DNA of 64,000 bases from Shimia_B sp038525525 (GTDB lineage Bacteria; Pseudomonadota; Alphaproteobacteria; Rhodobacterales; Rhodobacteraceae). Positions 17,455 through 27,641 of the stretch are shown here, piece by piece; positions within the stretch are counted from its first letter, which is position 1; every line of letters starts with the position of its first letter. The position numbers were made by a program, and so were the translations under genes. Location of the stretch: the NCBI GenBank assembly GCA_038525525.1, contig JBCBHO010000001.1, forward strand, positions 1 through 64,000. Reading direction: 5' to 3'. A model generated the notes under the pieces. That model had not been told where the DNA came from. It was given only the letters and a program-made list of their open reading frames with translations, and ran no database searches.

Positions 17455-18353
17455 CAGCGGTGGCGCTCTTCGTATTCGAAGCCGCGGTCGGTCACGTTGA
17501 AGGGGTTCGGGCTGAGCGCGTAGGTGGCGGCGCGCAGGTATTCCATCATGGCCTTGGGGTCTTTCGCCCGCGCCTCGAGCTCCGCCTGCGGGAGCGGCTC
17601 CCCCACGACCATGCGCACTGGCTCGTCCGTGCGGGATTTGAACTCCTTGATCAGGAGCGCCATGCGCAGCGTGTAGTGGAGGTGCGAGGCGATCTGGAAG
17701 AGGCGGCTGTTATGCCCGTCAAAGAAGATGGGGACCACGGTCGCGCCGGATTTCGCCACCATCTTGGCCGTGAAGCTCCGCCAGCCCGGATCCATGGGCC
17801 GCCCGAAGGGCTTCATGGCGGTGGAGACCGTCCCGCCGGGGAAGATCCCGATGGCCCCGCCCTGCCCCAGGTAGTCCAGCGCCGTCTTCCGCGTCTCGAG
17901 ATTGAGCCGCATGGCCTCCTTCGTCTCCTCGAAGGAGATGGGCAGGATCACGCGGTTGAGTTCCTCGGCCTTTCGAAAGACCTGGTGGGCCATAATCCGG
18001 AAATCGCCGCGTAGTTTCGACAGGATGTGCCCCAGCACGAGCCCGTCGAGAATGCCGTAGGGATGGTTGGCGATGAGGATGAGCGGCCCGTCGCGGGGAA
18101 TGCTCTCCAGCGAGCCGCCCACGATGTCGAGCGAGAGGCCGTAGCGGCTCAGCATCACGTCCCAGAAGTCGCGCCCCTGCGCCACTTCCTCCTCGTAACC
18201 CCGCGCACGCCGGATAAGCCGGAGCCGACCGGTGGCGTTCTCCATGGCGCGGATCAGCGCGCGCCCGCCCTTCGTCTCCGCGGAATGCGAATAGGAAATA
18301 TCCCGCGCCACATGGCGAGCCTTGCGGCTTCCGTCCGTTCTCATGGAGCGCAT
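17454..18353 (-). CDS. Lysophospholipid acyltransferase family protein
   Basis: Membrane-associated acyltransferase of 299 residues with the PlsC-type blocks: NHPYGILDGL (the HX4D catalytic motif, about 95-104), then IFPGGTVS as the substrate-binding block and PIFFDGHNSRLF. The N-terminal extension SMRTDGSRKARHVARDISYSHSAETKGGRALI resembles hemolysin-annotated and ornithine-lipid (OlsA-like) acyltransferases of this order rather than classic PlsC. The exact acceptor is not determinable. Its stop overlaps the murI start. An alternative Met lies three codons in. Confidence 0.82.
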   Translation of the reverse strand: MRSMRTDGSRKARHVARDISYSHSAETKGGRALIRAMENATGRLRLIRRARGYEEEVAQGRDFWDVMLSRYGLSLDIVGGSLESIPRDGPLILIANHPYGILDGLVLGHILSKLRGDFRIMAHQVFRKAEELNRVILPISFEETKEAMRLNLETRKTALDYLGQGGAIGIFPGGTVSTAMKPFGRPMDPGWRSFTAKMVAKSGATVVPIFFDGHNSRLFQIASHLHYTLRMALLIKEFKSRTDEPVRMVVGEPLPQAELEARAKDPKAMMEYLRAATYALSPNPFNVTDRGFEYEERHR

Positions 18354-18545
18354 TCTGCCCTGCCCCTCTCTCCCTCAATATGTCTTACTTAAAGCCTGCC
18401 CCGCCGCGTTCCAAGCGCCGATCGCATGGCGCGCGGGTGGCAAAGTCGCCGCAGCACCGGCAAGTGTGGCGTATTGCGGCGAGAACCCTCTATAACGATC
18501 CCGAGAGGCGGCCCCCGGCGCGGGCCCTGGGGAGAGCAGGCCGAG

Positions 18546-19451
18546 ATGGACTGGGACAAGCTACGTATCTTTCACGCGGTGGCCGATGCAGGCTCGTTGA
18601 CCCATGCGGGCGACACGCTGCACCTGTCGCAATCGGCCGTCTCGCGCCAGATCCGCGCGCTGGAAGAAGCGCTCGGTGCCACGCTCTTTCACCGCCACGC
18701 ACGGGGGCTCATCCTCACCGAGCAGGGCGAGCTTCTCTTCGACGCCACGTCGTCCATGAACAAGCGCCTCGATGCCGCCGCCGCGCGCATCCGCGACAGC
18801 GAGGAAGGCGTCTTCGGCGAACTGCGCGTGACGACAACCACGGGCTTCGGCACGCTCTGGCTCGCGCCCCGGCTCTCCAAGTTCTACGAGAGATACCCGG
18901 AGATGAAGATCGACCTCATGCTCGAGGAGCGCGTGCTCGACCTGCCCATGCGCGAGGCCGACGTGGCGATCCGCATGAAGGAGCCCTCCCAAGCCGACCT
19001 GATCCGCAAGCGGCTCATGTCGATCCGCATGCGCCTTTATGCGACACCTGCATACCTCGCGGCCCATGGCGCGCCGGATCGGCTGGAAGACATCTCCGCC
19101 CACCGCCTGATCTGCCAGAGCACGAAGAGCCCGCAGGTCGCCGCCGGGGCGAGCCTAGTCCAGCACCTGATGACCTTCGACATCCCCTCGCTTTTGACGG
19201 TCAACAACTACTTTGGCGTGCTGCAGGGTGTGATCCACAATCTCGGCATCGGCGTTTTGCCCGATTATCTGGCCCTCGACACCGATGGCCTCGTCCCCGT
19301 GCTGCCCCAGGTGGACAGCGCGGAAGTTCCGGTCTTTCTCGCTTATCCAGAGGAGTTGCGGCAGTCGCGGCGCATCGCGGCCTTCCGCGATTTCGTTCAG
19401 GCCGAGATCCTCGAGACCCGAAAATTGCAACGGGACGTGGCGCCCGCGTAA
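18546..19451 (+). CDS. LysR-type regulator of the LsrB/VtlR group
   Basis: 301-residue LysR regulator. I start at MDWDKLRIFHAVADAGSLTHAGD, the characteristic opening of the alphaproteobacterial LsrB/VtlR regulators, preceded by a GGGGAGAG ribosome site; the 40 residues encoded upstream are Arg/Pro-rich and unlike the family. The HTH (about 1-60) includes LSQSAVSRQIRALEE, followed by RHARGLILTEQG and an effector domain from about 95. In Brucella VtlR activates the AbcR small RNAs, and LsrB in Sinorhizobium affects redox and envelope traits. A small-RNA-like transcript unit lies directly downstream. Direct targets here are unknown. Confidence 0.88.
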   Translation: MDWDKLRIFHAVADAGSLTHAGDTLHLSQSAVSRQIRALEEALGATLFHRHARGLILTEQGELLFDATSSMNKRLDAAAARIRDSEEGVFGELRVTTTTGFGTLWLAPRLSKFYERYPEMKIDLMLEERVLDLPMREADVAIRMKEPSQADLIRKRLMSIRMRLYATPAYLAAHGAPDRLEDISAHRLICQSTKSPQVAAGASLVQHLMTFDIPSLLTVNNYFGVLQGVIHNLGIGVLPDYLALDTDGLVPVLPQVDSAEVPVFLAYPEELRQSRRIAAFRDFVQAEILETRKLQRDVAPA

Positions 19452-19455
19452 TGCC

Positions 19456-19470
19456 ATGCGCTGGGCGCAT
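19456..19470 (+). repeat. Short hairpin just after the LysR gene
   Basis: ATGCGC (19456-19461) and GCGCAT (19465-19470) flank a 3-base loop, starting 5 bases past the LysR stop, without a T-run. It may mark the LysR message end. Confidence 0.3.
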
Positions 19471-19538
19471 AGCGGCTATGAACAACTTGATGCATATGCA
19501 CCGTTGCCTCACCGGGGTCGCCGACACATATCCCTCAT

Positions 19539-19620
19539 CGAAAGCAGCGCCTCGCGTTCGTTTTCAACCTCCCTGTTGGACTTGCCGGGCTGCTCATTCG
19601 AGTACGCCCGGCTTTTTTTT
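19539..19620 (+). ncRNA. Candidate trans-acting small RNA (AbcR-like) with an anti-Shine-Dalgarno loop
   Basis: The LysR-purL gap (19452-19794) has no credible reading frame but has an sRNA architecture. TTCAAC (19563-19568) and GTTGGA (19575-19580) make a 6-bp stem, one pair being U-G, presenting the loop CTCCCT, which is complementary to ribosome-binding sites. A strong terminator follows three bases later. A weak promoter (TTGCCT 19504-19509, 17 bases, CATATC 19527-19532) would start a transcript near 19539, giving about 80 bases; this start is a guess. Position beside a VtlR/LsrB-type regulator is what would be expected of an AbcR-family RNA. I cannot confirm homology without alignment. 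Confidence 0.5.
19584..19620 (+). terminator. Strong rho-independent terminator upstream of purL
   Basis: Perfect 7-bp GCCGGGC (19584-19590) / GCCCGGC (19606-19612) stem, an inner CTC/GAG pairing in the loop, then eight T residues (19613-19620). It lies 133 bases after the LysR stop and 174 bases before purL. It therefore ends a short transcript or the LysR message. Confidence 0.88.
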
Positions 19621-19794
19621 GCCGCGGCGGCCGTATCTGGGTCGCGGCCCTTCCTGTCAGCGCCCGGGGGGCCAATTGCTGGTGACATCCTCGAAACCGC
19701 GCGCGCCGGGCAACCCCGTTGGCGCGGCGCACCACCCTCTCTTTTCCTCCCGTGCGGCATCGCCTAAACCGCGATGAGCACATGAAGGGGCCCC

Positions 19795-21960
<2,166 letters not shown>

Positions 21961-22081
21961 GGCGCCCGCGCCCGCCCAACTCGCGTGCACACGGGCAGGC
22001 CAGAGCCTTCGCGCGTAGAGGCTCCCCTTGCAGTTGCGCAGGGCGCGTTCTACCTTTTTGACAGCAATGCCGGAGGCGCCC

Positions 22082-22318
22082 ATGGCCATTTCATCCCACG
22101 ACATCGAGATCCTTATCCGGGAAGACTTCCCCGAGGCGGAGATCAAGGTGGAGGGCGATGATGGCGCGCATTTCGCCGCCGTGGTGGTGGATGAAAGCTT
22201 CCGCGGGAAGAACCGCGTCCAGCAGCAGCGCATGGTCTACGCCGCCCTCAAAGGGGCCATGGACGGCCCCAACGGCGCGCTCCACGCGCTGGCACTGACG
22301 ACGAAAGTGCCGGAGTAG
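22082..22318 (+). CDS. bolA: BolA family protein
   Basis: 78-residue BolA fold, a partner of monothiol glutaredoxins in [2Fe-2S] cluster handling. It shows IREDFPEAEIKVEGDDGAHFAAVVVDESF, with the conserved His used in cluster binding, and NRVQQQRMVYAAL. I start at ATG 22082 (MAISSHDIEIL), preceded by GGAGG; the ATG at 22028 adds 18 unlike residues. grxD follows 252 bases on, with one small gene between, which supports a BolA-Grx pair. Confidence 0.93.
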   Translation: MAISSHDIEILIREDFPEAEIKVEGDDGAHFAAVVVDESFRGKNRVQQQRMVYAALKGAMDGPNGALHALALTTKVPE

Positions 22319-22322
22319 CCCT

Positions 22323-22565
22323 GTGGATGCGAGCCTCCTCATCGTCGGCGTGAGCGCCGCGATCCTCGTGATCCTCGTGGCGCGCGCCATCTATGTCGTG
22401 CGCTCTGAGACGGGCACGCCTGAGCGCGGCCTTTCCCCCGGCGAGGGTGACCATACGATCCACGCAGAATACAGTTCTGGCCTTTCCGGCCACCATTCCA
22501 GCTACAAGGTGCCCCGCGACCCGCAGGCCTATGCGCGACGCTTCGTACCTAGACAGAAAGATTGA
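22323..22565 (+). CDS. Small single-span membrane protein between bolA and grxD
   Basis: 80 residues from a GTG start four bases after the bolA stop; no in-frame ATG exists near it. The ribosome site GGAG overlaps the end of bolA. The N-terminus is one hydrophobic helix (LLIVGVSAAILVILVARAIYVV, residues 5-26), followed by a polar tail ending YKVPRDPQAYARRFVPRQKD. I do not recognise the family. It ends 4 bases before grxD, so it is almost certainly co-translated with the Fe-S pair. Confidence 0.65.
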   Translation: MDASLLIVGVSAAILVILVARAIYVVRSETGTPERGLSPGEGDHTIHAEYSSGLSGHHSSYKVPRDPQAYARRFVPRQKD

Positions 22566-22569
22566 CCCC

Positions 22570-22944
22570 ATGACCGACACGACCACGAGCGCCGCCGAGG
22601 CCATCAAATCCACCATCGAAACGAATGACGTCGTGCTCTTCATGAAGGGCACGAAAGCGATGCCGCAATGCGGGTTTTCGAGCAAGGTGGCCGGCGTGCT
22701 GAATTACATGGGCGTCGAATATCAGGACGTGAACGTGCTCATGGATGACGGTATCCGGCAGGGCATCAAGGATTTTTCCGACTGGCCCACGATCCCCCAG
22801 CTTTACGTGAAGGGGGACTTCGTCGGAGGCTGTGACATCATCACCGACATGACGCTTTCGGGTGAGCTCGACACGCTCTTCGAAGAGAACGGCGTGGGCT
22901 TCGACAAGGTCGCGGCCGAGAAGATCCGCGAGCACAACTCCTAA
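22570..22944 (+). CDS. grxD: Monothiol glutaredoxin (Grx4/Grx5 type)
   Basis: CGFS glutaredoxin that carries [2Fe-2S] clusters, often with BolA. The 124-residue product has VVLFMKGTKAMPQCGFSSK with the single active Cys34, then DWPTIPQLYVKGDFVGGCDI (cis-Pro and glutathione-binding GG). The start is the ATG giving MTDTTTSAAEAI. It is the third gene in bolA-small TM protein-grxD and converges on zapA with a 52-base gap. Confidence 0.96.
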   Translation: MTDTTTSAAEAIKSTIETNDVVLFMKGTKAMPQCGFSSKVAGVLNYMGVEYQDVNVLMDDGIRQGIKDFSDWPTIPQLYVKGDFVGGCDIITDMTLSGELDTLFEENGVGFDKVAAEKIREHNS

Positions 22945-22996
22945 AACCTCTTAAGTGCGGCCCCTTACGGGAAGCAGCTCAGGCATCGCATGAGGC

Positions 22997-23389
22997 TCAA
23001 GCGGAGCGCTTCTCCACTTCCGAGGCGATGGCCTCGGCCCGGGCAGCGAGTTCTTCCATGGCCTCGGTGACCTGCACCGGCAGCACCGGCACCTCCACTC
23101 GGTCTGGCGTGGGCGCGGGCCTGTCCTGAAGTTCCGAGATCAGCGCGTCGCGGCGTGAAAGCTTGTCCTCGGCCTGTCGCACGCGGTCCTCGACCTCCGC
23201 CGTCCGGTCGGCGAGCATCAGCCCCGCCATGAGCAGCATCTGTGCCTCGGGAATGCGGCCGGTCTGCTTGATGAGTGTCGCAGCCTCGCGGTCGAGCATG
23301 GCCGCCGCCGTCTGCAGGAAGTGTTCCTGCCCCGGCTCGCAGGACACGTCGAACTGGCGGCCGCCGATGGTGATCTTGACCTCAGGCAT
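22997..23389 (-). CDS. zapA: Cell division protein ZapA
   Basis: Small FtsZ-ring stabiliser. The 130-residue product begins MPEVKITIGGRQFDVSCEPGQE, the usual ZapA head domain, followed by a coiled coil (AEVEDRVRQAEDKLSRRDALISELQ). The start is the Met at 23389; upstream residues in the same frame read poorly. Its start overlaps the end of the coiled-coil gene upstream by 8 bases. The 6S RNA gene that often accompanies zapA is not in the 52-base gap to grxD. Confidence 0.88.
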   Translation of the reverse strand: MPEVKITIGGRQFDVSCEPGQEHFLQTAAAMLDREAATLIKQTGRIPEAQMLLMAGLMLADRTAEVEDRVRQAEDKLSRRDALISELQDRPAPTPDRVEVPVLPVQVTEAMEELAARAEAIASEVEKRSA

Positions 23390-23930
23390 TGCTCGCTCCT
23401 CTGGCGACGATGGGTTCCAGCACGGAGACGAGTTCTGAGATCTCCCGCGCTTCCGAGGAGCGCTCGGCGCGGAGCGCTTCAAGCTCTGTCATCATGGCGC
23501 GGTTGATGAGATGCGCGTCGGGCGCTTCGGCCACGGAAGATTTCTGCAGCGCCTCGAGCGCGCTGCGCATCTCCTTGCCTGCGCGCTGAAGCTTGGCGTT
23601 TTCCTGTTCGGACGCGTCGACCTGCGCCTGCGCCGCCGCCACGGCGCTTTCGAGCGTATTAATCCGCTCTTCGAACTTGCGGCGCACCTGCTTCACACGT
23701 TGCTGGAGCTGCGCATTGGCGGAGCGCTCCTCCTCGAGCTGGGCTTCGAGCTCTGCCACGCGGCCTGCGTCGGGCTGTGCTGCCGGCGCGGCGGCTTCCA
23801 GCGGGAGCGCAGGCTCGACCTCGGGCGCGGGCGCGGCGGCAGGAATTTTCGCCAGCCCGCCTTGGATCCGCGCGAGAGCGGCGGCGAGCCGGCCTTCGAG
23901 CGCCGTGAATTTCTCGGATGTCTCCGACAT
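23382..23930 (-). CDS. Coiled-coil protein upstream of zapA
   Basis: 182 residues starting MSETSEKFTALEGRLAAALARIQ, with an Ala/Pro-rich stretch (about 29-55) and a long coiled coil (about 56-125, ELEAQLEEERSANAQLQQRVKQ). There is no membrane segment or signal peptide. It is translationally coupled to zapA by an 8-base overlap, which suggests a division-related partner, possibly filling a ZapB-like role. I do not recognise a named family beyond uncharacterised alphaproteobacterial proteins. Confidence 0.75.
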   Translation of the reverse strand: MSETSEKFTALEGRLAAALARIQGGLAKIPAAAPAPEVEPALPLEAAAPAAQPDAGRVAELEAQLEEERSANAQLQQRVKQVRRKFEERINTLESAVAAAQAQVDASEQENAKLQRAGKEMRSALEALQKSSVAEAPDAHLINRAMMTELEALRAERSSEAREISELVSVLEPIVARGASNA

Positions 23931-24150
23931 GTCTGCCTCCTCATCGATCCGCCGCACGGTTGGCCGCTGTCGTCGAATCAAGCTGCTCTGTCCTTAACTA
24001 TGATGAATGTCCCGAAAGCGCGCAAACCTCGCCGTGGGCTGCCGGTCTGCCCCGGCACGCGCCGCTAGCCCCGATGTCCAGCGCGCTTGATCTTCGGCTG
24101 CACGTTGTTATGCCTCCGCCAACGCCCGCAGATCACAATCGGAGACCGAA

Positions 24151-26166
24151 ATGGACCTATCCGCCCTGGCCGCCAAGCACCCTGACCATTGGCGCCAAGC
24201 CACTGCCATCCGCGCGCTGACGCTCGACGCCGTCGCCGCGGCCAATTCCGGGCATTCCGGGATGCCCATGGGCATGGCGGACGTGGCAACGGTCCTCTTC
24301 AAGAACCATTTGAACTTCGATCCCACCGCACCGCTCTGGCCAGACCGGGATCGCTTCATCCTCTCGGCCGGTCACGGCTCCATGCTGCTCTATGCGATCC
24401 TGCATTTGACGGGCTATCCCGACATGACGATCGAGGAGATCCGGAACTTCCGGCAGCTTGGCTCCATCACCGACGGTCACCCCGAGTTTGGCCATGCCAC
24501 CGGCATCGAAACGACGACCGGCCCCCTGGGACAGGGCATCGCAAACTCCGTGGGCTTCGCGCTCGCCGAGGAAATCCTGCGCGCGCGCTGGGGTGAGAAA
24601 GTGCAGAACCACTACACCTACGTCATCGCCGGCGACGGCTGCCTGATGGAGGGCGTGAGCCAAGAGGCCATCGCGCTGGCCGGCCGGCAAAAGCTCGGCC
24701 ACCTCATCGTCTTCTGGGACGACAACGCCATCACCATCGACGGCTCCGTCGACATCGCAGACCGCACCGACCAGGTCATGCGCTTCCGCGCCTCCGGCTG
24801 GGACGTGCAGGAGATCGACGGCCACGACCCCGACGCCATCGACGCCGCCATCACGGCTGCCAAGGCCACCGGCACCCCCTCCATGATCCGCTGCACCACC
24901 CATATCGGCCTCGGCCACGCGGCGCAGGGGACCTCTAAGGCCCACGGCGCACTCACCGATATGGGCCAGCTCGAGGATGCCAAGAGGGCCTATGGCTGGG
25001 AGCACGGCTCCTTCGCGATCCCCGAGGATATCAAGCGCGCCTGGGAGGGCTTTGCCGAGCGCGGCAAGGCGGCCCACGCCGATTGGGCTCAGCGGTTCCT
25101 CAAGCTCTCGAACGCCAAGCAGGCGGAGTTCAACCGCACCTTCTCCGGCGAACCGCCGAAGAAGCTCTCGGCCACGATCAAGGCCTTCAAGAAGCAGGTC
25201 AGCGAGAGCCAGCCCAAGGTCGCCACGCGCAAGAGCTCGGAGATGGTGCTCGAGGTCGTGAACCCGGTCATGCCCGAAACAGTGGGCGGCTCCGCGGACC
25301 TCACCGGCTCCAACAACACCAAGACCCCCGATCTCGGCATCCATGACATCGACAACCGTACGGGCCGCTACATCCACTACGGTATCCGCGAGCACGGCAT
25401 GGCCGCCGCGATGAACGGCATCCAGCTTCACGGTGGCCTGCGCCCCTATGGCGGGACGTTCATGGTCTTCACCGACTACGCGCGCCCCTCCATGCGCCTC
25501 TCCGCGCTCATGGGGATCCCGGTCATCTACGTCTACACCCATGACAGCATCGGCGTGGGCGAGGACGGCCCGACGCACCAGCCGGTGGAGCACTACGCGA
25601 TCCACCGCGCGACGCCCAACACGCGCCTCTTCCGCCCCTGCGACACGGTGGAGACGGCGGAATCCTGGGAGCTGGCGCTGGCTGACCCGAGCGGGCCTTC
25701 CGTCCTCGCGCTCACGCGGCAGAACCTGCCCACGCTCCGCACCGAGCACAAGAATACCAACCTCGTCTCGAAGGGCGCCTACGTGCTCGCCGATGCCGAG
25801 GGCAAGCGGCAGGTCATCCTCATGGCCACGGGCTCTGAAGTGAGCGTCGCCATGGAGGCCCGCGACATGCTGCAGGCGGAAGGCATCGGAACGCGCGTCG
25901 TCTCCATGCCCTGCTGGGAGCTCTTCGAGGCGCAGGACGATGCCTATCGCCGCCGCGTCCTGCCCGGCGGGCCGGTGCGCGTGGCCATCGAGGCGGGCAT
26001 CCGCTTCGGTTGGGATCGCTGGCTCTACGGCGAGCGCGGCAAGCGCGAAAAAGGCGCGTTCGTGGGGATGCACGGCTTCGGCGCCTCGGCCCCCGGCGCG
26101 GCCCTCTTCGAGCATTTCGACATCACGCCCGCCGCCACCGTCGCCGCGGCCAAGGACATGCTCTGA
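24151..26166 (+). CDS. tkt: Transketolase
   Basis: Thiamine-diphosphate enzyme of the pentose phosphate pathway. The 671-residue protein has AANSGHSGMPMGMAD, SAGHGSMLLY, the ThDP motif GDGCLMEGVSQEA ... DDNAITIDG, the pyrimidine-domain GIREHGMAAAMNGI, and the C-terminal GPVRVAIEAG domain. A small membrane protein and gap follow on the same strand, so sugar-phosphate metabolism is clustered. The 220-base gap upstream, shared with the divergent coiled-coil gene, shows no strong promoter match that I can defend. Confidence 0.96.
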   Translation: MDLSALAAKHPDHWRQATAIRALTLDAVAAANSGHSGMPMGMADVATVLFKNHLNFDPTAPLWPDRDRFILSAGHGSMLLYAILHLTGYPDMTIEEIRNFRQLGSITDGHPEFGHATGIETTTGPLGQGIANSVGFALAEEILRARWGEKVQNHYTYVIAGDGCLMEGVSQEAIALAGRQKLGHLIVFWDDNAITIDGSVDIADRTDQVMRFRASGWDVQEIDGHDPDAIDAAITAAKATGTPSMIRCTTHIGLGHAAQGTSKAHGALTDMGQLEDAKRAYGWEHGSFAIPEDIKRAWEGFAERGKAAHADWAQRFLKLSNAKQAEFNRTFSGEPPKKLSATIKAFKKQVSESQPKVATRKSSEMVLEVVNPVMPETVGGSADLTGSNNTKTPDLGIHDIDNRTGRYIHYGIREHGMAAAMNGIQLHGGLRPYGGTFMVFTDYARPSMRLSALMGIPVIYVYTHDSIGVGEDGPTHQPVEHYAIHRATPNTRLFRPCDTVETAESWELALADPSGPSVLALTRQNLPTLRTEHKNTNLVSKGAYVLADAEGKRQVILMATGSEVSVAMEARDMLQAEGIGTRVVSMPCWELFEAQDDAYRRRVLPGGPVRVAIEAGIRFGWDRWLYGERGKREKGAFVGMHGFGASAPGAALFEHFDITPAATVAAAKDML

Positions 26167-26177
26167 GGCGGATTGTT

Positions 26178-26213
26178 GGGACGGGTGCCTCCCGGTGCCC
26201 GTCCCGGTCTTTT
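26178..26213 (+). terminator. Probable terminator after tkt
   Basis: Perfect 8-bp stem GGGACGGG (26178-26185) / CCCGTCCC (26198-26205) with a 12-base loop. A short T-run at 26210-26213 follows after a 4-base gap, so termination may be partial. Confidence 0.6.
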
Positions 26214-26248
26214 GACCCGCTTCTGCCCAAGGCTCGTCCCCCAGCGCC

Positions 26249-26392
26249 ATGACCACACGCCTCGCGATCATCATCTTCGCGCTCATCCTCGCGGCTATCG
26301 CGATCGATGCAGCGCTTCTGGGCGGCGAGGCGACCGTTTTCCTGATCCGCCGCGTACTCGATCTGATCGAATGGGTGGCCTTCTGGCGCTAG
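26249..26392 (+). CDS. 47-residue membrane microprotein between tkt and gap
   Basis: Short frame from ATG to TAG. Residues 5-25 form one hydrophobic helix (LAIIIFALILAAIAIDAALL), followed by GGEATVFLIRRVLDLIEWVAFWR, a second amphipathic, Trp-rich segment. Codon use is like that of the surrounding genes (GC-rich third positions). Function is unknown. It fills part of the 342-base tkt-gap interval; the rest (26393-26508) shows a GGAGG site before gap and nothing else I can name. Confidence 0.6.
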   Translation: MTTRLAIIIFALILAAIAIDAALLGGEATVFLIRRVLDLIEWVAFWR

Positions 26393-26508
26393 CGACGGGG
26401 CCGGCTTTCCCCTTCGACGGTTGACCTCGCGACGCAGCACTGAGATAGCCCCAGCGAGCGCCCGAGAGCGCACTTATTGGCTCAGCAAGATCATCTGGAG
26501 GCATCACC

Positions 26509-27510
26509 ATGGCCGTGAAAGTCGCAATCAATGGATTTGGCCGGATTGGACGCAACGTGCTGCGCGCGATCATCGAGTCGGGCCGCACCGATATCGAGGT
26601 CGTCGCCATCAATGATCTGGGTCCGGTGGAAACCAACGCCCACCTCCTGCGCTACGACAGCGTGCACGGCCGCTTCCCGGCCGAAGTGAAAACCACCGAC
26701 ACGACGATCGATGTGGGCCGCGGACCCATGCAGGTCACCGCCATGCGCAACCCTGCCGACCTGCCCTGGAGCGACGTGGATATCGTCCTCGAATGCACGG
26801 GCATCTTCACCTCCAAGGAGGCCTGCCAGGCGCATCTCGAAAACGGCTCCTCCCGCGTGCTCATCTCCGCACCGGGCAAGGACGCGGACAAGACCATCGT
26901 CTTCGGCGTGAACGACGACACGCTCACCGCTGACGACCTCGTGGTCTCCAATGCGTCCTGCACGACGAACTGCCTGTCGCCGGTGGCCAAGGTGCTCAAC
27001 GACGAGATCGGGATCGTGAGGGGCTTCATGACCACGATCCACTCTTACACGGGCGACCAGCCCACGCTCGATACGATGCACAAGGATCTTTACCGCGCGC
27101 GGGCGGCGGCGATGTCGATGATCCCGACCTCGACGGGCGCCGCCAAGGCCGTGGGCCTCGTCCTGCCGGAGCTCAACGGAAAGCTCGACGGCGTGGCGAT
27201 CCGCGTTCCCACGCCCAACGTCTCCGTCGTCGACCTCACCTTCGAGGCCGCGCGCGCCACGAGCGTGGACGAGATCAACGACGCTATCCGCGCGGCGGCC
27301 AACGGCCCGCTCAAGGGCATCCTCGGCTACACCGACGAGATGCTCGTGAGCCAGGATTTCAACCACGATCCGCATTCGTCGATCTTCCACACCGACCAGA
27401 CGAAGGTCATGGAAGGCACGATGTGCCGGATCCTCACGTGGTACGACAACGAGTGGGGCTTCTCGAACCGTATGGGCGACACCGCCGTCGCCATGGGCAG
27501 GCTGATCTAA
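26509..27510 (+). CDS. gap: Type I glyceraldehyde-3-phosphate dehydrogenase
   Basis: Interconverts glyceraldehyde-3-phosphate and 1,3-bisphosphoglycerate. The 333-residue protein has the Rossmann start VAINGFGRIGRNVLRA, catalytic Cys151 in SNASCTTNCLSP, the TTIHSYTGDQ segment and C-terminal WYDNEWGFSNRM. The DL pair at residues 36-37 points to NAD preference, as far as family knowledge allows. It is preceded by a strong ribosome site (GGAGG, 11 bases before ATG) and followed by a 12-bp hairpin. Confidence 0.97.
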   Translation: MAVKVAINGFGRIGRNVLRAIIESGRTDIEVVAINDLGPVETNAHLLRYDSVHGRFPAEVKTTDTTIDVGRGPMQVTAMRNPADLPWSDVDIVLECTGIFTSKEACQAHLENGSSRVLISAPGKDADKTIVFGVNDDTLTADDLVVSNASCTTNCLSPVAKVLNDEIGIVRGFMTTIHSYTGDQPTLDTMHKDLYRARAAAMSMIPTSTGAAKAVGLVLPELNGKLDGVAIRVPTPNVSVVDLTFEAARATSVDEINDAIRAAANGPLKGILGYTDEMLVSQDFNHDPHSSIFHTDQTKVMEGTMCRILTWYDNEWGFSNRMGDTAVAMGRLI

Positions 27511-27517
27511 CGCTCGC

Positions 27518-27547
27518 GCATGGCTCGGGTTCCCGCCCGAGCCATGC
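27518..27547 (+). terminator. Long GC-rich hairpin after gap
   Basis: Perfect 12-bp stem GCATGGCTCGGG (27518-27529) / CCCGAGCCATGC (27536-27547), loop of 6, starting 7 bases after the gap stop. There is no T-run. It may act as a message-stabilising 3' end or an atypical terminator. Confidence 0.5.
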
Positions 27548-27641
27548 CGACGCTGCAATGCAGCATTGCTGAAATACCACTTCACCAAGGGCCTCTCTTC
27601 CATACGTTAGCGCTATCGAAAGCAGAACGATGGAGGGCTCA

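Noticed and set aside
18380..19777. 465-codon plus-strand frame over the LysR gene
   Set aside because: Arg/Pro-rich, no domain, and it reads across the sRNA-like terminator; the LysR frame is the true gene.
22058..22063. TTGACA as -35 of bolA
   Set aside because: A -10 at proper spacing would fall on the bolA start codon.
22945..22996. 6S RNA gene, often beside zapA
   Set aside because: The zapA-grxD gap is only 52 bases and has no 6S-like long hairpin.
24157..26286. Long minus-strand frame of 709 codons opposite tkt
   Set aside because: It is a shadow of tkt in GC-rich DNA: His/Gly/Asp-rich, no family motif, while tkt on the plus strand has all catalytic motifs.
27555..27569. GCAATGC-A-GCATTGC inverted repeat downstream of gap
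   Set aside because: Too short and without context; chance is not excluded.
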